A stretch of 64,000 nucleotides of DNA from Nonlabens sp. GTDB lineage: Bacteria; Bacteroidota; Bacteroidia; Flavobacteriales; Flavobacteriaceae. Under the pieces are notes generated by a model. The model saw nothing but the letters and a program-made list of their open reading frames with translations, did not search any database and was not told the DNA's origin. The position numbers and the translations under genes were made by a program. Location of the stretch: NCBI GenBank assembly GCA_020630715.1, contig JAHDIQ010000003.1, positions 62,001 through 126,000 of the forward strand, written 5' to 3'. This document shows, piece after piece, positions 40,358 to 50,614 of the stretch (position 1 is its first letter; each line of letters begins with the position of its first letter).

Positions 40358-40693
40358 GTGATTTTTGTTACTACTTCATGGTTTAAAAAAATAAATGGTT
40401 TAGTCTTATGGCCTTTCCTTTTTTTGAGGAATCCTATATTAAAAGATAATCCTGTATTCATAAACCACGAAAAAATTCATGAAAGACAGCAATTAGAATT
40501 GCTGGTTATCTTTTTTTTAATTTGGTATCTATTTGAGTATATAATTCTTAGGTTGCGTTATAAGCATGATCGTGCTTATAGAAATATAGTCTTTGAGAGA
40601 GAAGCTTATACTATGGAAAGAGATCTACACTACTTGAAGAAAAGAACCTTCTGGTCATTTCTTAAGTTTTATAAATCTAAATATGCTGTATGA
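40358..40693 (+). CDS. Small membrane protein with HExxH motif
   Basis: A 111-residue protein: an N-terminal hydrophobic stretch, then NHEKIHERQQLE (HExxH at about residues 37-41), one membrane helix (LLVIFFLIWYLFEYII, about 48-63) and FEREAYTMERD, whose Glu residues could be a third metal ligand. The pattern is that of a minimal gluzincin-like membrane peptidase, and similar small proteins occur in Bacteroidota. Its stop overlaps the start of the next gene (ATGA). Activity is inferred from the motif only. Confidence 0.65.
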   Translation: MIFVTTSWFKKINGLVLWPFLFLRNPILKDNPVFINHEKIHERQQLELLVIFFLIWYLFEYIILRLRYKHDRAYRNIVFEREAYTMERDLHYLKKRTFWSFLKFYKSKYAV

Positions 40694-41634
40694 ATATCTT
40701 TAACCACGCAGATTCTGTAAATCAACGGTTTAAAACGTTTACAGATTTAGATATCATTATAGACATAAAGCGCGAGGATTTATTACACCGTCTGGTTTCT
40801 GGTAATAAATTGCGAAAATTAAATTACAACCTTCTAGAAGCACGAGATCAAAAACATCATACGATTTTAACCTATGGTGGTGCTTTTTCAAATCACATTG
40901 CAGCAACTGCAGCAGCAGGAAAAATTTGCGGTTTTAAAACGATAGGAATTATCCGTGGTGATGAATTAGGTGTACGATTAGAGGACACCTTAAGAACTAA
41001 CCAAACTTTAAAAACAGCTCACGATCATGGTATGCAGTTTAAATTTATTTCTAGGGCTAGATATAAGGACAAGGATACTGCCCAATTTCAAAAAGAGCTA
41101 CAACTAGAATTTGGGACGTTTTACAATATCCCAGAAGGTGGAACAAATCACCTTGCGATTAAAGGAACCTCTGAAATTCTCATTACAACCGATAAAACAG
41201 AATATGATGTTATTGCTGTTGCAGCAGGAACTGGTGGCACTGCTGCTGGAATTATCAATAGCGCATCGCCTCACCAGAAGGTAATAGTTTTCTCTGCTTT
41301 AAAAGGCGATTTTATGCGAGATGAGATTTTAAAATATACGCATAGGAGTGACTTCACCGTTGTTGACGATACTAAATTTGGTGGTTATGCACGATCTAAC
41401 GATGAATTGATAGAGTTTATGAATTTACGCTTTCGCGAAAGCGGCATACCTCTAGAACCTATCTATACAGCAAAAATGATGTATAGCTTAGAACAACTCA
41501 TAAATACTGGCGTTATCTCTACAGAATCTCGTATTTTAGCCATCCATACTGGCGGTCTTCAAGGCATCACTGGTTATAATGAAATGCTACATAAAAAAGG
41601 AAGAAAATTAATCACTTATGAAGATCAGTTTTAA
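40690..41634 (+). CDS. D-cysteine desulfhydrase / ACC deaminase family PLP enzyme
   Basis: A 314-residue fold-type II PLP enzyme. The PLP lysine is in SGNKLRKLNYNL (about residue 37), followed by TYGGAFSNHIAATAAAG, and AAGTGGTAAG binds the cofactor phosphate. Residues about 247-252 (LRFRES) come from a perfect 16-bp palindrome. The family includes D-cysteine desulfhydrase and 1-aminocyclopropane-1-carboxylate deaminase; sequence inspection does not separate them. It overlaps its neighbours by 4 and 17 bp, so it is in one operon with them. Confidence 0.87.
   Translation: MNIFNHADSVNQRFKTFTDLDIIIDIKREDLLHRLVSGNKLRKLNYNLLEARDQKHHTILTYGGAFSNHIAATAAAGKICGFKTIGIIRGDELGVRLEDTLRTNQTLKTAHDHGMQFKFISRARYKDKDTAQFQKELQLEFGTFYNIPEGGTNHLAIKGTSEILITTDKTEYDVIAVAAGTGGTAAGIINSASPHQKVIVFSALKGDFMRDEILKYTHRSDFTVVDDTKFGGYARSNDELIEFMNLRFRESGIPLEPIYTAKMMYSLEQLINTGVISTESRILAIHTGGLQGITGYNEMLHKKGRKLITYEDQF
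41428..41443. repeat. 16-bp palindrome, perfect copy (in PLP enzyme gene)
   Basis: CGCTTTCGCGAAAGCG inside the D-cysteine desulfhydrase family gene, read R-F-R-E-S. Confidence 0.95.
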
Positions 41635-42475
41635 AACCGTAGTTTTAGTAATCATAGGATCTGTTGTGTTATCATCATGTGGTTCAAAAAAAGGAGTAAT
41701 CACGTCTAAAGGCGATCAAAACCAGAATTCTACTAGAGTGGATCAGCGTTCTTCAACTGGTGAAACTAAGGTTGATGATGCTAAAGATAATATTAGCATA
41801 ACGGACGTTCCATCTTCAAGTAAACCTGTTTTTAAAGATAAAGTAGTTGCGTATGTTTACCAGTATAAAGATGTTGCAATGAGTGAGATGCAACTCTATA
41901 AAATTCCTGCCAGTATCACACTTGCCCAAGGAATACTAGAAAGTGGTGTAGGTAAAGGTAGATTAGCAGTAAAAGCAAATAATCATTTTGGTATTAAATG
42001 TCACACAGCATGGACTGGTGAACGCATCTATCATGATGATGATGAATTACAAGAATGTTTTAGAAAATATAAAGATCCTAATTACTCGTATAGAGATCAT
42101 TCCTTGTTCCTGACAGAGCGCAAACGATATGCAAGTTTATTTCAACTAGATCAAGGTGATTACAAAGGCTGGGCACGTGGATTACGTAAAGCTGGCTATG
42201 CTACAGATAAGAAATATCCGCAAAAATTGATAAGTCTTATAGAACGTTATGATTTACAACAATACGATGCTATTGTTTTAGGTAAAGAACCATCTACAGC
42301 AGTTCAAACTGCTAATGACGTTGAAAACCACATTGTAAAAGCTGGAGATACACTTTACAGCTTATCTAGAAAATACAATCTTACCGTAGCACAATTAAAA
42401 TCCTATAACGACTTAAAATCTGATGTTTTAAGTGTAGGTCAGGTATTAGTGTTACGACCACAATCAAAAAATTAG
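41618..42475 (+). CDS. Glucosaminidase with LysM domain, lipoprotein
   Basis: A 285-residue cell-wall hydrolase. It has a lipoprotein signal ([10 protein letters not shown], Cys at about 21), a low-complexity linker, a glucosaminidase (GH73-like) domain (about 78-225; [20 protein letters not shown] with the catalytic Glu, then NNHFGIKC), and a C-terminal LysM domain ([20 protein letters not shown], about 236-280) that binds peptidoglycan. It overlaps the gene before it by 17 bp and hemL follows 2 bp later. Confidence 0.92.
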   Translation: MKISFKTVVLVIIGSVVLSSCGSKKGVITSKGDQNQNSTRVDQRSSTGETKVDDAKDNISITDVPSSSKPVFKDKVVAYVYQYKDVAMSEMQLYKIPASITLAQGILESGVGKGRLAVKANNHFGIKCHTAWTGERIYHDDDELQECFRKYKDPNYSYRDHSLFLTERKRYASLFQLDQGDYKGWARGLRKAGYATDKKYPQKLISLIERYDLQQYDAIVLGKEPSTAVQTANDVENHIVKAGDTLYSLSRKYNLTVAQLKSYNDLKSDVLSVGQVLVLRPQSKN

Positions 42476-42477
42476 TG

Positions 42478-43770
42478 ATGTCCTTAATATATAAGAGAAG
42501 TAGTGCCTTATTCAATGAGGCAAAAGAATACATACCTGGTGGAGTGAATTCACCAGTTAGAGCCTTTAATGCTGTAGGTGGTGATCCTGTTTATGTAAAA
42601 AGTGCTAAAGGTGCATACTTGCAAACAGAAGATGGACATGAGATAATAGATTATATAGCTTCATGGGGACCTATGATCTTAGGACACGCATTTGAACCTG
42701 TAGTTACGGCTGTTCAAGAAGCTGCGTCAAAAGGTACTTCTTATGGAATGCCTACCGCTCTAGAGACTGAAATAGCAAAGCTAGCCGTTTCTATGGCGCC
42801 TCATATCGATCAGATTAGAATGGTGAATTCTGGTACTGAGGCCTGTATGAGTGCTGTAAGGTTAGCTCGTGGTTTTACGGGTCGTGATAAGATTGTCAAA
42901 TTTGCAGGATGTTATCATGGTCATAGTGATAGCTTTTTAATTCAGGCAGGTAGTGGTGCAGTGACCTTTGGTAGTCCTAATAGTCCTGGCGTTACCGCTG
43001 GTACCGCAAAAGATACTTTGCTTGCTTCGTATAACAATCTAGCTCACGTAGAGGAATTATTTGTGAATAATCCTGAACAAATAGCATGCATAATTATTGA
43101 GCCTATTGCTGGTAACATGGGTTGTATTGTTCCACAAGATGGCTTTTTAGAAGGTTTACGTCATTTATGCGATCAGCATGGTGCGTTACTTATTTTTGAC
43201 GAGGTGATGACTGGTTTTAGATTAGCACGTGGTGGTGCTCAAGAGACTACTGGAGTACGGGCAGATATTGTTACCTACGGTAAAGTGATAGGTGGCGGAT
43301 TGCCAGTAGGTGCATTTGCCGCTAGACAGGAAATTATGAATCATCTAGCGCCTTTAGGTCCAGTTTATCAAGCAGGAACTTTAAGTGGTAATCCACTTGC
43401 AATGAGCGCTGGACTTGCAATGCTAACGCATCTTAATAATCATCCAGAAGTGTATGATGATCTAGCTCAAAAAACAGAACAATTACATCTAGGAATACAA
43501 GATGTTCTTATAGAAAAAGGGATCGCACATCAAATTAACCGTTACAGTAGTATGATGTCTGTTCATTTTTGCGATGAACCAGTAATTGATTTTGAAACAG
43601 CAGTGGCTGGAAATAACGACTGGTTTAAAAAGTATTTTCACGGTCTTTTAGAACGTGGCATTTATCTGCCGCCTAGTGCATTTGAAAGTTATTTTTTAAA
43701 TAACGCTTTAAGCGAAAAGGATATTACAAGAACCATTCAGGCCACCAGAGAAGTGGTCGCTAGCTGGTAA
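42478..43770 (+). CDS. hemL: Glutamate-1-semialdehyde 2,1-aminomutase HemL
   Basis: A 430-residue PLP enzyme making 5-aminolevulinate, the first specific haem precursor in the C5 pathway. The N-terminus [19 protein letters not shown] is diagnostic; the PLP lysine is in [15 protein letters not shown] (about residue 265). The ATG at 42478 is preferred to the GTG at 42475, which shares a base with the previous stop codon. It is placed in a tight operon of unrelated functions. Confidence 0.96.
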   Translation: MSLIYKRSSALFNEAKEYIPGGVNSPVRAFNAVGGDPVYVKSAKGAYLQTEDGHEIIDYIASWGPMILGHAFEPVVTAVQEAASKGTSYGMPTALETEIAKLAVSMAPHIDQIRMVNSGTEACMSAVRLARGFTGRDKIVKFAGCYHGHSDSFLIQAGSGAVTFGSPNSPGVTAGTAKDTLLASYNNLAHVEELFVNNPEQIACIIIEPIAGNMGCIVPQDGFLEGLRHLCDQHGALLIFDEVMTGFRLARGGAQETTGVRADIVTYGKVIGGGLPVGAFAARQEIMNHLAPLGPVYQAGTLSGNPLAMSAGLAMLTHLNNHPEVYDDLAQKTEQLHLGIQDVLIEKGIAHQINRYSSMMSVHFCDEPVIDFETAVAGNNDWFKKYFHGLLERGIYLPPSAFESYFLNNALSEKDITRTIQATREVVASW

Positions 43771-43794
43771 CTTTTCATGAAGTATATTTGCGAC

Positions 43795-44376
43795 ATGCGT
43801 CTTAGATTAGGTTTTATTGGAATTTTAGTAATGTTATGCTTAGGTATAGTGTTTACTAATGCAGATGATCAACCTAATCAGAAGATCGTACTTCAGTTTG
43901 AATCGTCTATAAATCATATAGATGATCAAATAGCTTTCATCAGTGAGGAACTAGTGTTATTAGGTGCTAGTAATATTGAAGTGGCAGCATCTGTTGACGG
44001 AGTTTATGTTATTACTTACGTTAGTAATTACAGCCTAGAGCAAATTCAATCTCATCTAGAGGAATTTAAGAACGATGTATTACCGTTTAGAACAGCTCAT
44101 GATGAATTAATCTCTATCGTTGTTCAGGATATAAAAGCAACATCTGGTGACTGGAATATCAATGATATTCCTATGATTGAGGTGCGTCATGAATGGTTAA
44201 GAGCACAATTTCAACCTGTTTTATCTGGGAATATTCAAACAGATAACGAGCTTTTTTCAAATTATAATCATACACCTTCTATAACTAGTCAATTTCCAGA
44301 TAAGTTATTCAAGATTACCATCTATGGTTTGCCAGAAACTAGAGCAGGACCTATTGCTACAAATTTCATCGTCTGA
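43795..44376 (+). CDS. Hypothetical exported protein
   Basis: I do not recognise this protein. From the ATG at 43795 it has 193 residues with an N-terminal hydrophobic signal or anchor (LGFIGILVMLCLGIVF) and a soluble remainder rich in acidic residues. An in-frame ATG at 43777 would add six residues. It starts shortly after hemL and appears to close the operon that began at 40358. The window gives no hint of function. Confidence 0.6.
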   Translation: MRLRLGFIGILVMLCLGIVFTNADDQPNQKIVLQFESSINHIDDQIAFISEELVLLGASNIEVAASVDGVYVITYVSNYSLEQIQSHLEEFKNDVLPFRTAHDELISIVVQDIKATSGDWNINDIPMIEVRHEWLRAQFQPVLSGNIQTDNELFSNYNHTPSITSQFPDKLFKITIYGLPETRAGPIATNFIV

Positions 44377-44471
44377 ACTGTTTTTATAGATAGTTCTAAG
44401 TTGCTACATACCTATCTTTTAGCAACTCATTAAACATTAAAAATTAACAACTAATATCAACCGGCTTCTAG

Positions 44472-44479
44472 TATATTTG
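44472..44479 (+). promoter_or_regulatory. Probable -7 box of secDF within an inverted repeat
   Basis: TATATTTG fits TAnnTTTG and is framed by CCGGC (44461-44465) and GCCGG (44478-44482), a possible operator. The start codon is 28 bp downstream. Confidence 0.45.
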
Positions 44480-44507
44480 CCGGATTGAAAAATTAACACA
44501 TTGAATT

Positions 44508-47500
44508 ATGCAAAATAAAGGACTTATAAGGTTTTTTGCGATTTTATTCGGATTAGTAAGCATATACCAGCTTTCTTATACCTACATAACAAATAAAGCA
44601 GAGAGTGATGCTGAAGCTTATGCAGATCGCATTGTAAACGCGTCTGATGTTAACGCATCTACTTTAAAAGATGAGGCGACAAAAAAATATTTAGATTCTA
44701 TCTCTGGTGATACCATCTGGGGTTTTACTTCTTATATAGAAGCAAAAGATCAAGAACTTCAAAAAGGTCTTGACTTAAAAGGTGGAATTAACGTTATTCT
44801 ACAAATTTCTGTAAAAGACCTATTAATAGGTATGGCAGATGGTAGTAAGGATCCTGATTTTAGAGAAGCGCTAGATCGTGCAGATGAGCGTATTAAAGAT
44901 GGACAGGATAGTTACTTTGAGTATTTCTACCAAGAATTTACATCTATCGATGGTGCGCAATTAGCATCTCCAGATATTTTCTCTAATCAGCAAATGGAAG
45001 ATGTCATAGACTTTGACATGAGTAATGCTGAAGCTAAAGGAAAATTAGAGGTGAAGTTACAAGAGTACATGGTGAGTGCGTTTGAAGTATTAAGAAAACG
45101 TATTGATAAATTTGGGGTAACTCAACCTAATATCCAGCGCCTAGGTGATTCTGGTCGTATTTTGATTGAATTGCCAGGAGCAAAAGATATCAAACGTGTA
45201 GAAACACTATTAACCAGTACAGCACAATTAGAATTCTGGCATGTATTTAAAGCTCAAGATATTGCTTCATATATCGTAGAGGCAGATACGTACTGGGCAG
45301 AGCAATTAGCTTCAAAAAATGAGGTAGTAGAAGAAACTGCTCAAGATGCTACTGCTACTATTAGTGATGATCAAGCATTAGCGCAAGCACAAGAAGAGCA
45401 AGCAGAAGGAGCAGATGATATTTCAGATATTTTAGGTTCTGATGATCCAGTAGATGCTACTGAAGATCCTGCAGATGCGGCGATAGGAAATGATGCTAAC
45501 CCGATTCTTTCTAGAATGTTAGCTCCTGGAAGAGGTGACGGGCCGGTGATAGCAACTTTTCGCGAAAGCGATAAAGACTTAATTTATAATTATTTAAATG
45601 ATGCGCAAGTAAGAAGTAAACTTCCTGCAGAGATGCGTTATGCAAAATTTGCCTGGGGAAAACCAGTTCTTAATGAGGAATTAGGATACGAAATCATTGA
45701 CCTTTATTCTATACGCTCAAATCGTGAAGACGAGGCGCCGTTAAGTGGTGGCGTGATTACTAATGCAAAGCAAGACTTTGATAACGTAGGTAATATCATC
45801 GTAAGCATGAGTATGGATTCTGAAGGTTCTAAAATCTGGGAAGATATGACTACAGAGGCGTTTAACAATCAATCGCAAATTGCTGTAGTTTTAGATAATA
45901 CCATTTATAGTGCACCTGGTATTACTAGTGGTCCTATTTCTGGAGGGAACTCACAGATCTCTGGAAGTTTTGATGTACCCGAAGCAGAAGATCTAGCTAA
46001 CGTTTTACGTGCTGGTAAATTACCTGCTAGTGCAGAGATTATTCAAAAAGCAGTAGTAGGTCCTTCACTAGGTAAGGAAGCGATTAATAGTGGTTTATGG
46101 TCATTTGGTATCGCATTAGTGCTAGTACTTATCTGGATGATATTTTATTACGGTAGAGCAGGAATTTATGCAGATGTTGCCTTAGTAGTGAATATCCTAT
46201 TCATTTTTGGAGCGCTTGCCTCACTTAAGGCGGTACTTACTTTACCGGGAATTGCTGGTATCGTACTTACGATAGGTATATCTGTAGATGCAAACGTTCT
46301 TATTTTTGAACGTATTAGAGAAGAACTAGCAAAAGGTAAATCACAAGCAGATAGTATTAAGGATGGTTTTAATAACGCATTAAGTTCTATTCTAGATGCA
46401 AACGTTACTACTTTCTTAACGGCGTTGATTTTATTCGTATTTGGAACAGGACCTATTCAAGGTTTTGCAACTACTTTAATGATAGGTATTCTTACCTCTT
46501 TATTTACTGCTATTTTCATTACTAGATTATTTATAGATGGTTATGGAAAGAATGGTAAGTCACTAGCGTTTGCTTCGCCTATTACAAAGAACTGGTTCCG
46601 TAATGTGAATATTGATTTCTTGAGTAAACGTAAAGTTGCTTACATTATTTCTGGTGTATTAGTACTAATATGTGCAGGTTCACTGTTAACTAAAGGGTTG
46701 AACTTAGGAATTGATTTTTCTGGTGGTAGAACCTATACAGTTCGTTTTGAAGAACCTGTAGATGCATCTGAAATCACAAAATTATTAAGTGCAGAAGATG
46801 TTCTAGGAAGTGCAGAGGCTAAGACTTATGGGTCTGATAACCAATTAAAAATTAGCACTAAATATGGTATTAGTGGTGTGGATTCTTTAGTGAGTCAGGA
46901 AATTGAAACTAAATTATATAACAGTCTTAAAGATTATATGCCAGCGTCAATGTCTCAAGAAGATTTTACAGACATTAGTAAGGCAGATAAGGAAAATGGA
47001 ATCATGTCTAATTTCCAGGTAGGTCCTACCATTGCAGATGATATCTTAACAGGATCGTTGTACGCAATATTTGGATCATTAATTGTTGTTTTCTTATATA
47101 TTTTATTACGTTTCCGTAAATGGCAGTTCTCTTTAGGTGCGGTAATAGCCGTATTCCATGATGTATTAATTGTATTAGGTTTATTCTCTTTAACCTATGA
47201 TTTCTTACCGTTTAATATGGAAATAGATCAAGCGTTTATTGCGGCTATTCTTACGGTAATAGGATATTCCTTAAATGATACGGTAGTTGTATTTGATAGA
47301 ATTCGTGAATTTATTAACGAGCGTACAAACTGGGAATTTGCCCGTACGGTGAATGCTGCTATTAGCAGTACCATTTCACGTACATTGAATACTTCATTAA
47401 CTACGTTAATTGTATTACTAGCGATTTTTACATTTGGTGGTGAGTCTATTCAAGGGTTTATGTTAGCGTTAATTATCGGTGTAATTGTAGGTACTTATTC

Positions 47501-47600
47501 ATCAGTATTTATTGCAACGCCAGTAATGTTTGATACAATGGCAAAATCTAAAGGGAAATTATTACCTAAAGAACCAAAACCTGAAAAGGAAGTTTTATAG
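44508..47600 (+). CDS. secDF: Protein translocase SecDF, fused
   Basis: A 1030-residue fusion of SecD (about 1-680) and SecF (about 700-1015), the proton-driven helper of Sec export. It has an N-terminal membrane helix, the large periplasmic domain of SecD (GLDLKGGINVILQ; RIDKFGVTQPNIQR), two sets of five to six membrane helices (GIAGIVLTIGISVDANVLIF and AILTVIGYSLNDTVVVFDRI) and a basic tail. An acidic insert (about 275-325, rich in D, E and A) divides the periplasmic domain. ATFRESDKD near residue 350 is coded by a degraded palindrome. Fusion is normal in Bacteroidota. Confidence 0.96.
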   Translation: MQNKGLIRFFAILFGLVSIYQLSYTYITNKAESDAEAYADRIVNASDVNASTLKDEATKKYLDSISGDTIWGFTSYIEAKDQELQKGLDLKGGINVILQISVKDLLIGMADGSKDPDFREALDRADERIKDGQDSYFEYFYQEFTSIDGAQLASPDIFSNQQMEDVIDFDMSNAEAKGKLEVKLQEYMVSAFEVLRKRIDKFGVTQPNIQRLGDSGRILIELPGAKDIKRVETLLTSTAQLEFWHVFKAQDIASYIVEADTYWAEQLASKNEVVEETAQDATATISDDQALAQAQEEQAEGADDISDILGSDDPVDATEDPADAAIGNDANPILSRMLAPGRGDGPVIATFRESDKDLIYNYLNDAQVRSKLPAEMRYAKFAWGKPVLNEELGYEIIDLYSIRSNREDEAPLSGGVITNAKQDFDNVGNIIVSMSMDSEGSKIWEDMTTEAFNNQSQIAVVLDNTIYSAPGITSGPISGGNSQISGSFDVPEAEDLANVLRAGKLPASAEIIQKAVVGPSLGKEAINSGLWSFGIALVLVLIWMIFYYGRAGIYADVALVVNILFIFGALASLKAVLTLPGIAGIVLTIGISVDANVLIFERIREELAKGKSQADSIKDGFNNALSSILDANVTTFLTALILFVFGTGPIQGFATTLMIGILTSLFTAIFITRLFIDGYGKNGKSLAFASPITKNWFRNVNIDFLSKRKVAYIISGVLVLICAGSLLTKGLNLGIDFSGGRTYTVRFEEPVDASEITKLLSAEDVLGSAEAKTYGSDNQLKISTKYGISGVDSLVSQEIETKLYNSLKDYMPASMSQEDFTDISKADKENGIMSNFQVGPTIADDILTGSLYAIFGSLIVVFLYILLRFRKWQFSLGAVIAVFHDVLIVLGLFSLTYDFLPFNMEIDQAFIAAILTVIGYSLNDTVVVFDRIREFINERTNWEFARTVNAAISSTISRTLNTSLTTLIVLLAIFTFGGESIQGFMLALIIGVIVGTYSSVFIATPVMFDTMAKSKGKLLPKEPKPEKEVL
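45555..45570. repeat. Degraded palindrome copy (in secDF)
   Basis: ACTTTTCGCGAAAGCG keeps the 13 rightmost bases of the 16-bp palindrome and reads F-R-E-S in frame. Confidence 0.6.
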
Positions 47601-47620
47601 CACATAGTATTTACAGATAT

Positions 47621-47660
47621 AAAAACCATCTTCTTTAATTAGGAGATGGTTTTTGTTTTT
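47621..47660 (+). terminator. Rho-independent terminator after secDF
   Basis: AAAAACCATCT (47621-47631) pairs with AGATGGTTTTT (47644-47654) and is followed by further T. Confidence 0.88.
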
Positions 47661-47814
47661 TATAGAAGTAATAGGTAGTTTATCGAGGTGTTAAGAAATT
47701 CATAATAAATACACCGTATTTCATTCCAGTCTACTGCTCTGAATTGAACTATTTTATTATTTTGCAATGGCTAAGATGGTATTAACACTTGAATAGCAAA
47801 ATAAAACGAGCCAA

Positions 47815-50481
47815 ATGAAAAAACTATTACTCACGTTTATTGCAATATGTACGGTTACAGTATACAGCAATGCACAAGAAATTAGAATGACAGACGGATT
47901 GATAACGGCCTGTACCGGTGATTTTACCGATACCGGTGGTCTAGCTGGAGATTATTCTGATGATGAAAGTCTAACTCTAACTATCTGTTCGCCTTTTCCT
48001 ACAGATGATATTCAAGTTACGTTTCAATTATGGAATGTAGGCGGTGGTGATATAATGATCGTTTATGATGGTGATACAGCCACTGGAGCGCCGTTAGGTG
48101 TTTTTAACAGTGGAATTACACCTTCTGTTTTAACGGCTACAGCAGCAAATGCTTCTGGCTGTTTAACCTTTAGATGGATATCTAATAGTGCCGCAGTAGG
48201 ACCTGGATGGCAGGCTACAATTGCTTGTATTGATAATTGCCAGACTATCTCTAATACAGTAACTACGACACCAGCCAGAGATGCAGATGGAGTTTTACGA
48301 GTTTGTCAAGGTGAGGCAGTTCAGTTTTCAGGAGCTTCTACATTTAGTGTGGATGGAACTGGAGCTACAAGTGAATATGTTTTAGCAGATGGTACTGTAG
48401 TAGCAGGAACAACGGCTACAGAAACTTATTTTACCCCAGGAATCTATGTCGTTGATTATGTAACCTTTGATAGCAATGGATGTAGAGATCGACAATTAGA
48501 GGACGTAACCATTTTAGTTTCAACCACTCCTGATTTTACGGGAACAGAAGCAGTTGATCCATCTATTTGTTTTGGTGAATCTACGGTTATAACTGGTATG
48601 GTAGAAACCACGCAGTTTCTTGCAGATGTAGCTCCACCAGTTACAGGTCAAACCTTTTTACCGGATGGTAGTGGTGTTGCTTATCAAACTTGTATCGATG
48701 TAACTGGTTTTCCAGCTGGTTCTACCTTTAATGCGGTTTCTGATATTCTTAGCTTCTTTATCAATATGGAGCACAGTTACATGGGTGATTTAGACATTGT
48801 GATCACAGCTCCTAATGGTTCACAGGTAAGTTTATTGACGTATCCTAATGGTGCAGGATCGACGTTTCTAGGTGTTCCTATCGATGTTGATACTAATTTA
48901 AATCCTGGAACAGGATTTTTGTATACAATTACAGAAGGTCCATCAGCGACTCAAACTATGGCTCAGGCAGCTGGAGGTTTTGGTACTACTTTACCAGAAG
49001 CAGATTATAGGCCAGAAGATCCTTTCTCTAATTTTATAGGTTCTTCTTTGAATGGGTTATGGTGTCTTGATATTGTAGATAATTTAGCTTCTGATAATGG
49101 ATATATTTTTGAATGGGGAATTAACTTCAATCCTATAATCGTTCCTACTGCTGGTTCTTATCAGCCAGGAGAAGTTACAGAGACATGGGCTTCTAATCCA
49201 GACATCACTGCCGTAAATGGATCAGATATTACAGTAACACCTACAATCTCTGGTCAGAATTGTTATGATTTTGAATTAGTTGATTCTTTTGGTTGTACTT
49301 ATATTGAAACCGTATGTATCGATGTTGCACCAGAAATTACTAGTGCGCCAGGAGTAATTGTAGTATGTCAAAATGGAGGAAGCGCTACAGTAGATCTTAC
49401 TTCTCAAGATGATACCGTTAGAAACGGTTTAAGCAGTACAGATTATACGGTTACTTATTTTAATTCTGATGCAGATGCACAAGCAGACATGAATTCCATA
49501 ACATCACCAGACGCGGTAAGTGTTTCTAGTTCTGGAACTTTTTATGCACGTGTTTTTGATACCATTAATGGATGTTTTGAAGTAGAAGAAGTGAATGTTT
49601 CTATAGAACAGGTAATTGCAGACGCTGTTCCTACTCTAGAAATATGTGATGATTTAACAGGAGATGGTTTTGGAACCTTTGACTTAACACAACAGGATGC
49701 TATTGTTATAGGCTCACAAGACCCAGCAGATGTTGTTGTTGCTTATTTCAACTCACAAATGGATGCAGATATGAATCAGAACGCGATTACAACGCCATCT
49801 GCTTATGATAACCTAACTAATCCGGAAACCATTTATATCAGAGTTTCTAATGCATTAGACCAGGATTGTTTTAATACCGTAGCTTTTAATATTGAAGTTT
49901 TAGATTTACCGGCTATAGGAACTGCAGCAGACATTACAGTATGTGATGATGTGCCTATTGATAATAGTGCACTTATAGAACTAGTAGATCTAGATGATGA
50001 AATTTTAAATGGTCAAAATTTTGCAGAAAATACAGTGAGTTACTACAGTAATGCTGCAGATGCAGACGCTGGTACAAATCCATTATCTAGCAGTTATACT
50101 GCAACAAATGGTGAGCAAATATTTGCGAGACTTACTAATATTCAAACTGGATGTTACAACGTGAGCAGTTTCTTTGTAACTGTAGAAGGTTGTGAAGTGA
50201 TCATCCCAGAAGGATTTTCACCTAATGGTGATGGAGTTAATGACACGTTCTCAATTCCTAATATAGAGCAGTATCCTAACTTTGAATTAATGATATTTAA
50301 CAGATACGGTAGCAAGATTTACGAGACTCGTGGTTCTAATTATGAAGAGTTTGCTGGAATACCTAATTCAGGAACCCTAGCAGGTGATGGATTACTTCCA
50401 GTAGGTACTTACTTCTATGTGATTAAGTACAACGATGCAAATATAGAAGACGTTAGCAGTTGGGTTTATATTAATTATTAG
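47815..50481 (+). CDS. Surface protein with T9SS type B (gliding-associated) C-terminal domain
   Basis: An 888-residue exported protein (signal MKKLLLTFIAICTVTVYSNAQ). In order: a CUB-like domain (about 25-145), a PKD-like region (about 150-230), a proprotein-convertase P domain (about 275-440; NMEHSYMGDLDIVITAPNGS and GLWCLDIVDNLASDNG), further beta repeats, and the C-terminal CHU_C/gliding-motility-associated domain (PEGFSPNGDGVNDTFSIPNI, from about 800), the type B T9SS signal. It may be an adhesin or enzyme carrier; no catalytic domain is seen. Confidence 0.9.
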   Translation: MKKLLLTFIAICTVTVYSNAQEIRMTDGLITACTGDFTDTGGLAGDYSDDESLTLTICSPFPTDDIQVTFQLWNVGGGDIMIVYDGDTATGAPLGVFNSGITPSVLTATAANASGCLTFRWISNSAAVGPGWQATIACIDNCQTISNTVTTTPARDADGVLRVCQGEAVQFSGASTFSVDGTGATSEYVLADGTVVAGTTATETYFTPGIYVVDYVTFDSNGCRDRQLEDVTILVSTTPDFTGTEAVDPSICFGESTVITGMVETTQFLADVAPPVTGQTFLPDGSGVAYQTCIDVTGFPAGSTFNAVSDILSFFINMEHSYMGDLDIVITAPNGSQVSLLTYPNGAGSTFLGVPIDVDTNLNPGTGFLYTITEGPSATQTMAQAAGGFGTTLPEADYRPEDPFSNFIGSSLNGLWCLDIVDNLASDNGYIFEWGINFNPIIVPTAGSYQPGEVTETWASNPDITAVNGSDITVTPTISGQNCYDFELVDSFGCTYIETVCIDVAPEITSAPGVIVVCQNGGSATVDLTSQDDTVRNGLSSTDYTVTYFNSDADAQADMNSITSPDAVSVSSSGTFYARVFDTINGCFEVEEVNVSIEQVIADAVPTLEICDDLTGDGFGTFDLTQQDAIVIGSQDPADVVVAYFNSQMDADMNQNAITTPSAYDNLTNPETIYIRVSNALDQDCFNTVAFNIEVLDLPAIGTAADITVCDDVPIDNSALIELVDLDDEILNGQNFAENTVSYYSNAADADAGTNPLSSSYTATNGEQIFARLTNIQTGCYNVSSFFVTVEGCEVIIPEGFSPNGDGVNDTFSIPNIEQYPNFELMIFNRYGSKIYETRGSNYEEFAGIPNSGTLAGDGLLPVGTYFYVIKYNDANIEDVSSWVYINY

Positions 50482-50489
50482 TAATATTT

Positions 50490-50505
50490 CGCTTTCACGA
50501 AAGCG
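50490..50505. repeat. 16-bp palindrome, one mismatch (50.5 kb gap)
   Basis: CGCTTTCACGAAAGCG, one central G-to-A change, 8 bp after the stop codon of the T9SS type B gene. Confidence 0.85.
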
Positions 50506-50530
50506 TAATTTATCAAACTTAAATATTCTT

Positions 50531-50562
50531 AAAAGCTTCTCCATCGAGAGGAGCTTTTATAT
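50531..50562 (+). terminator. Terminator after the T9SS type B gene
   Basis: AAAAGCTTCTC (50531-50541) pairs with GAGAGGAGCTTTT around CATC with one bulge, then an AT-rich tail. Confidence 0.7.
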
Positions 50563-50614
50563 TTGTGATCATTTCTTCTACCAGTTTTTCCTAAATTTAC
50601 CTTTTGGTGAAACC

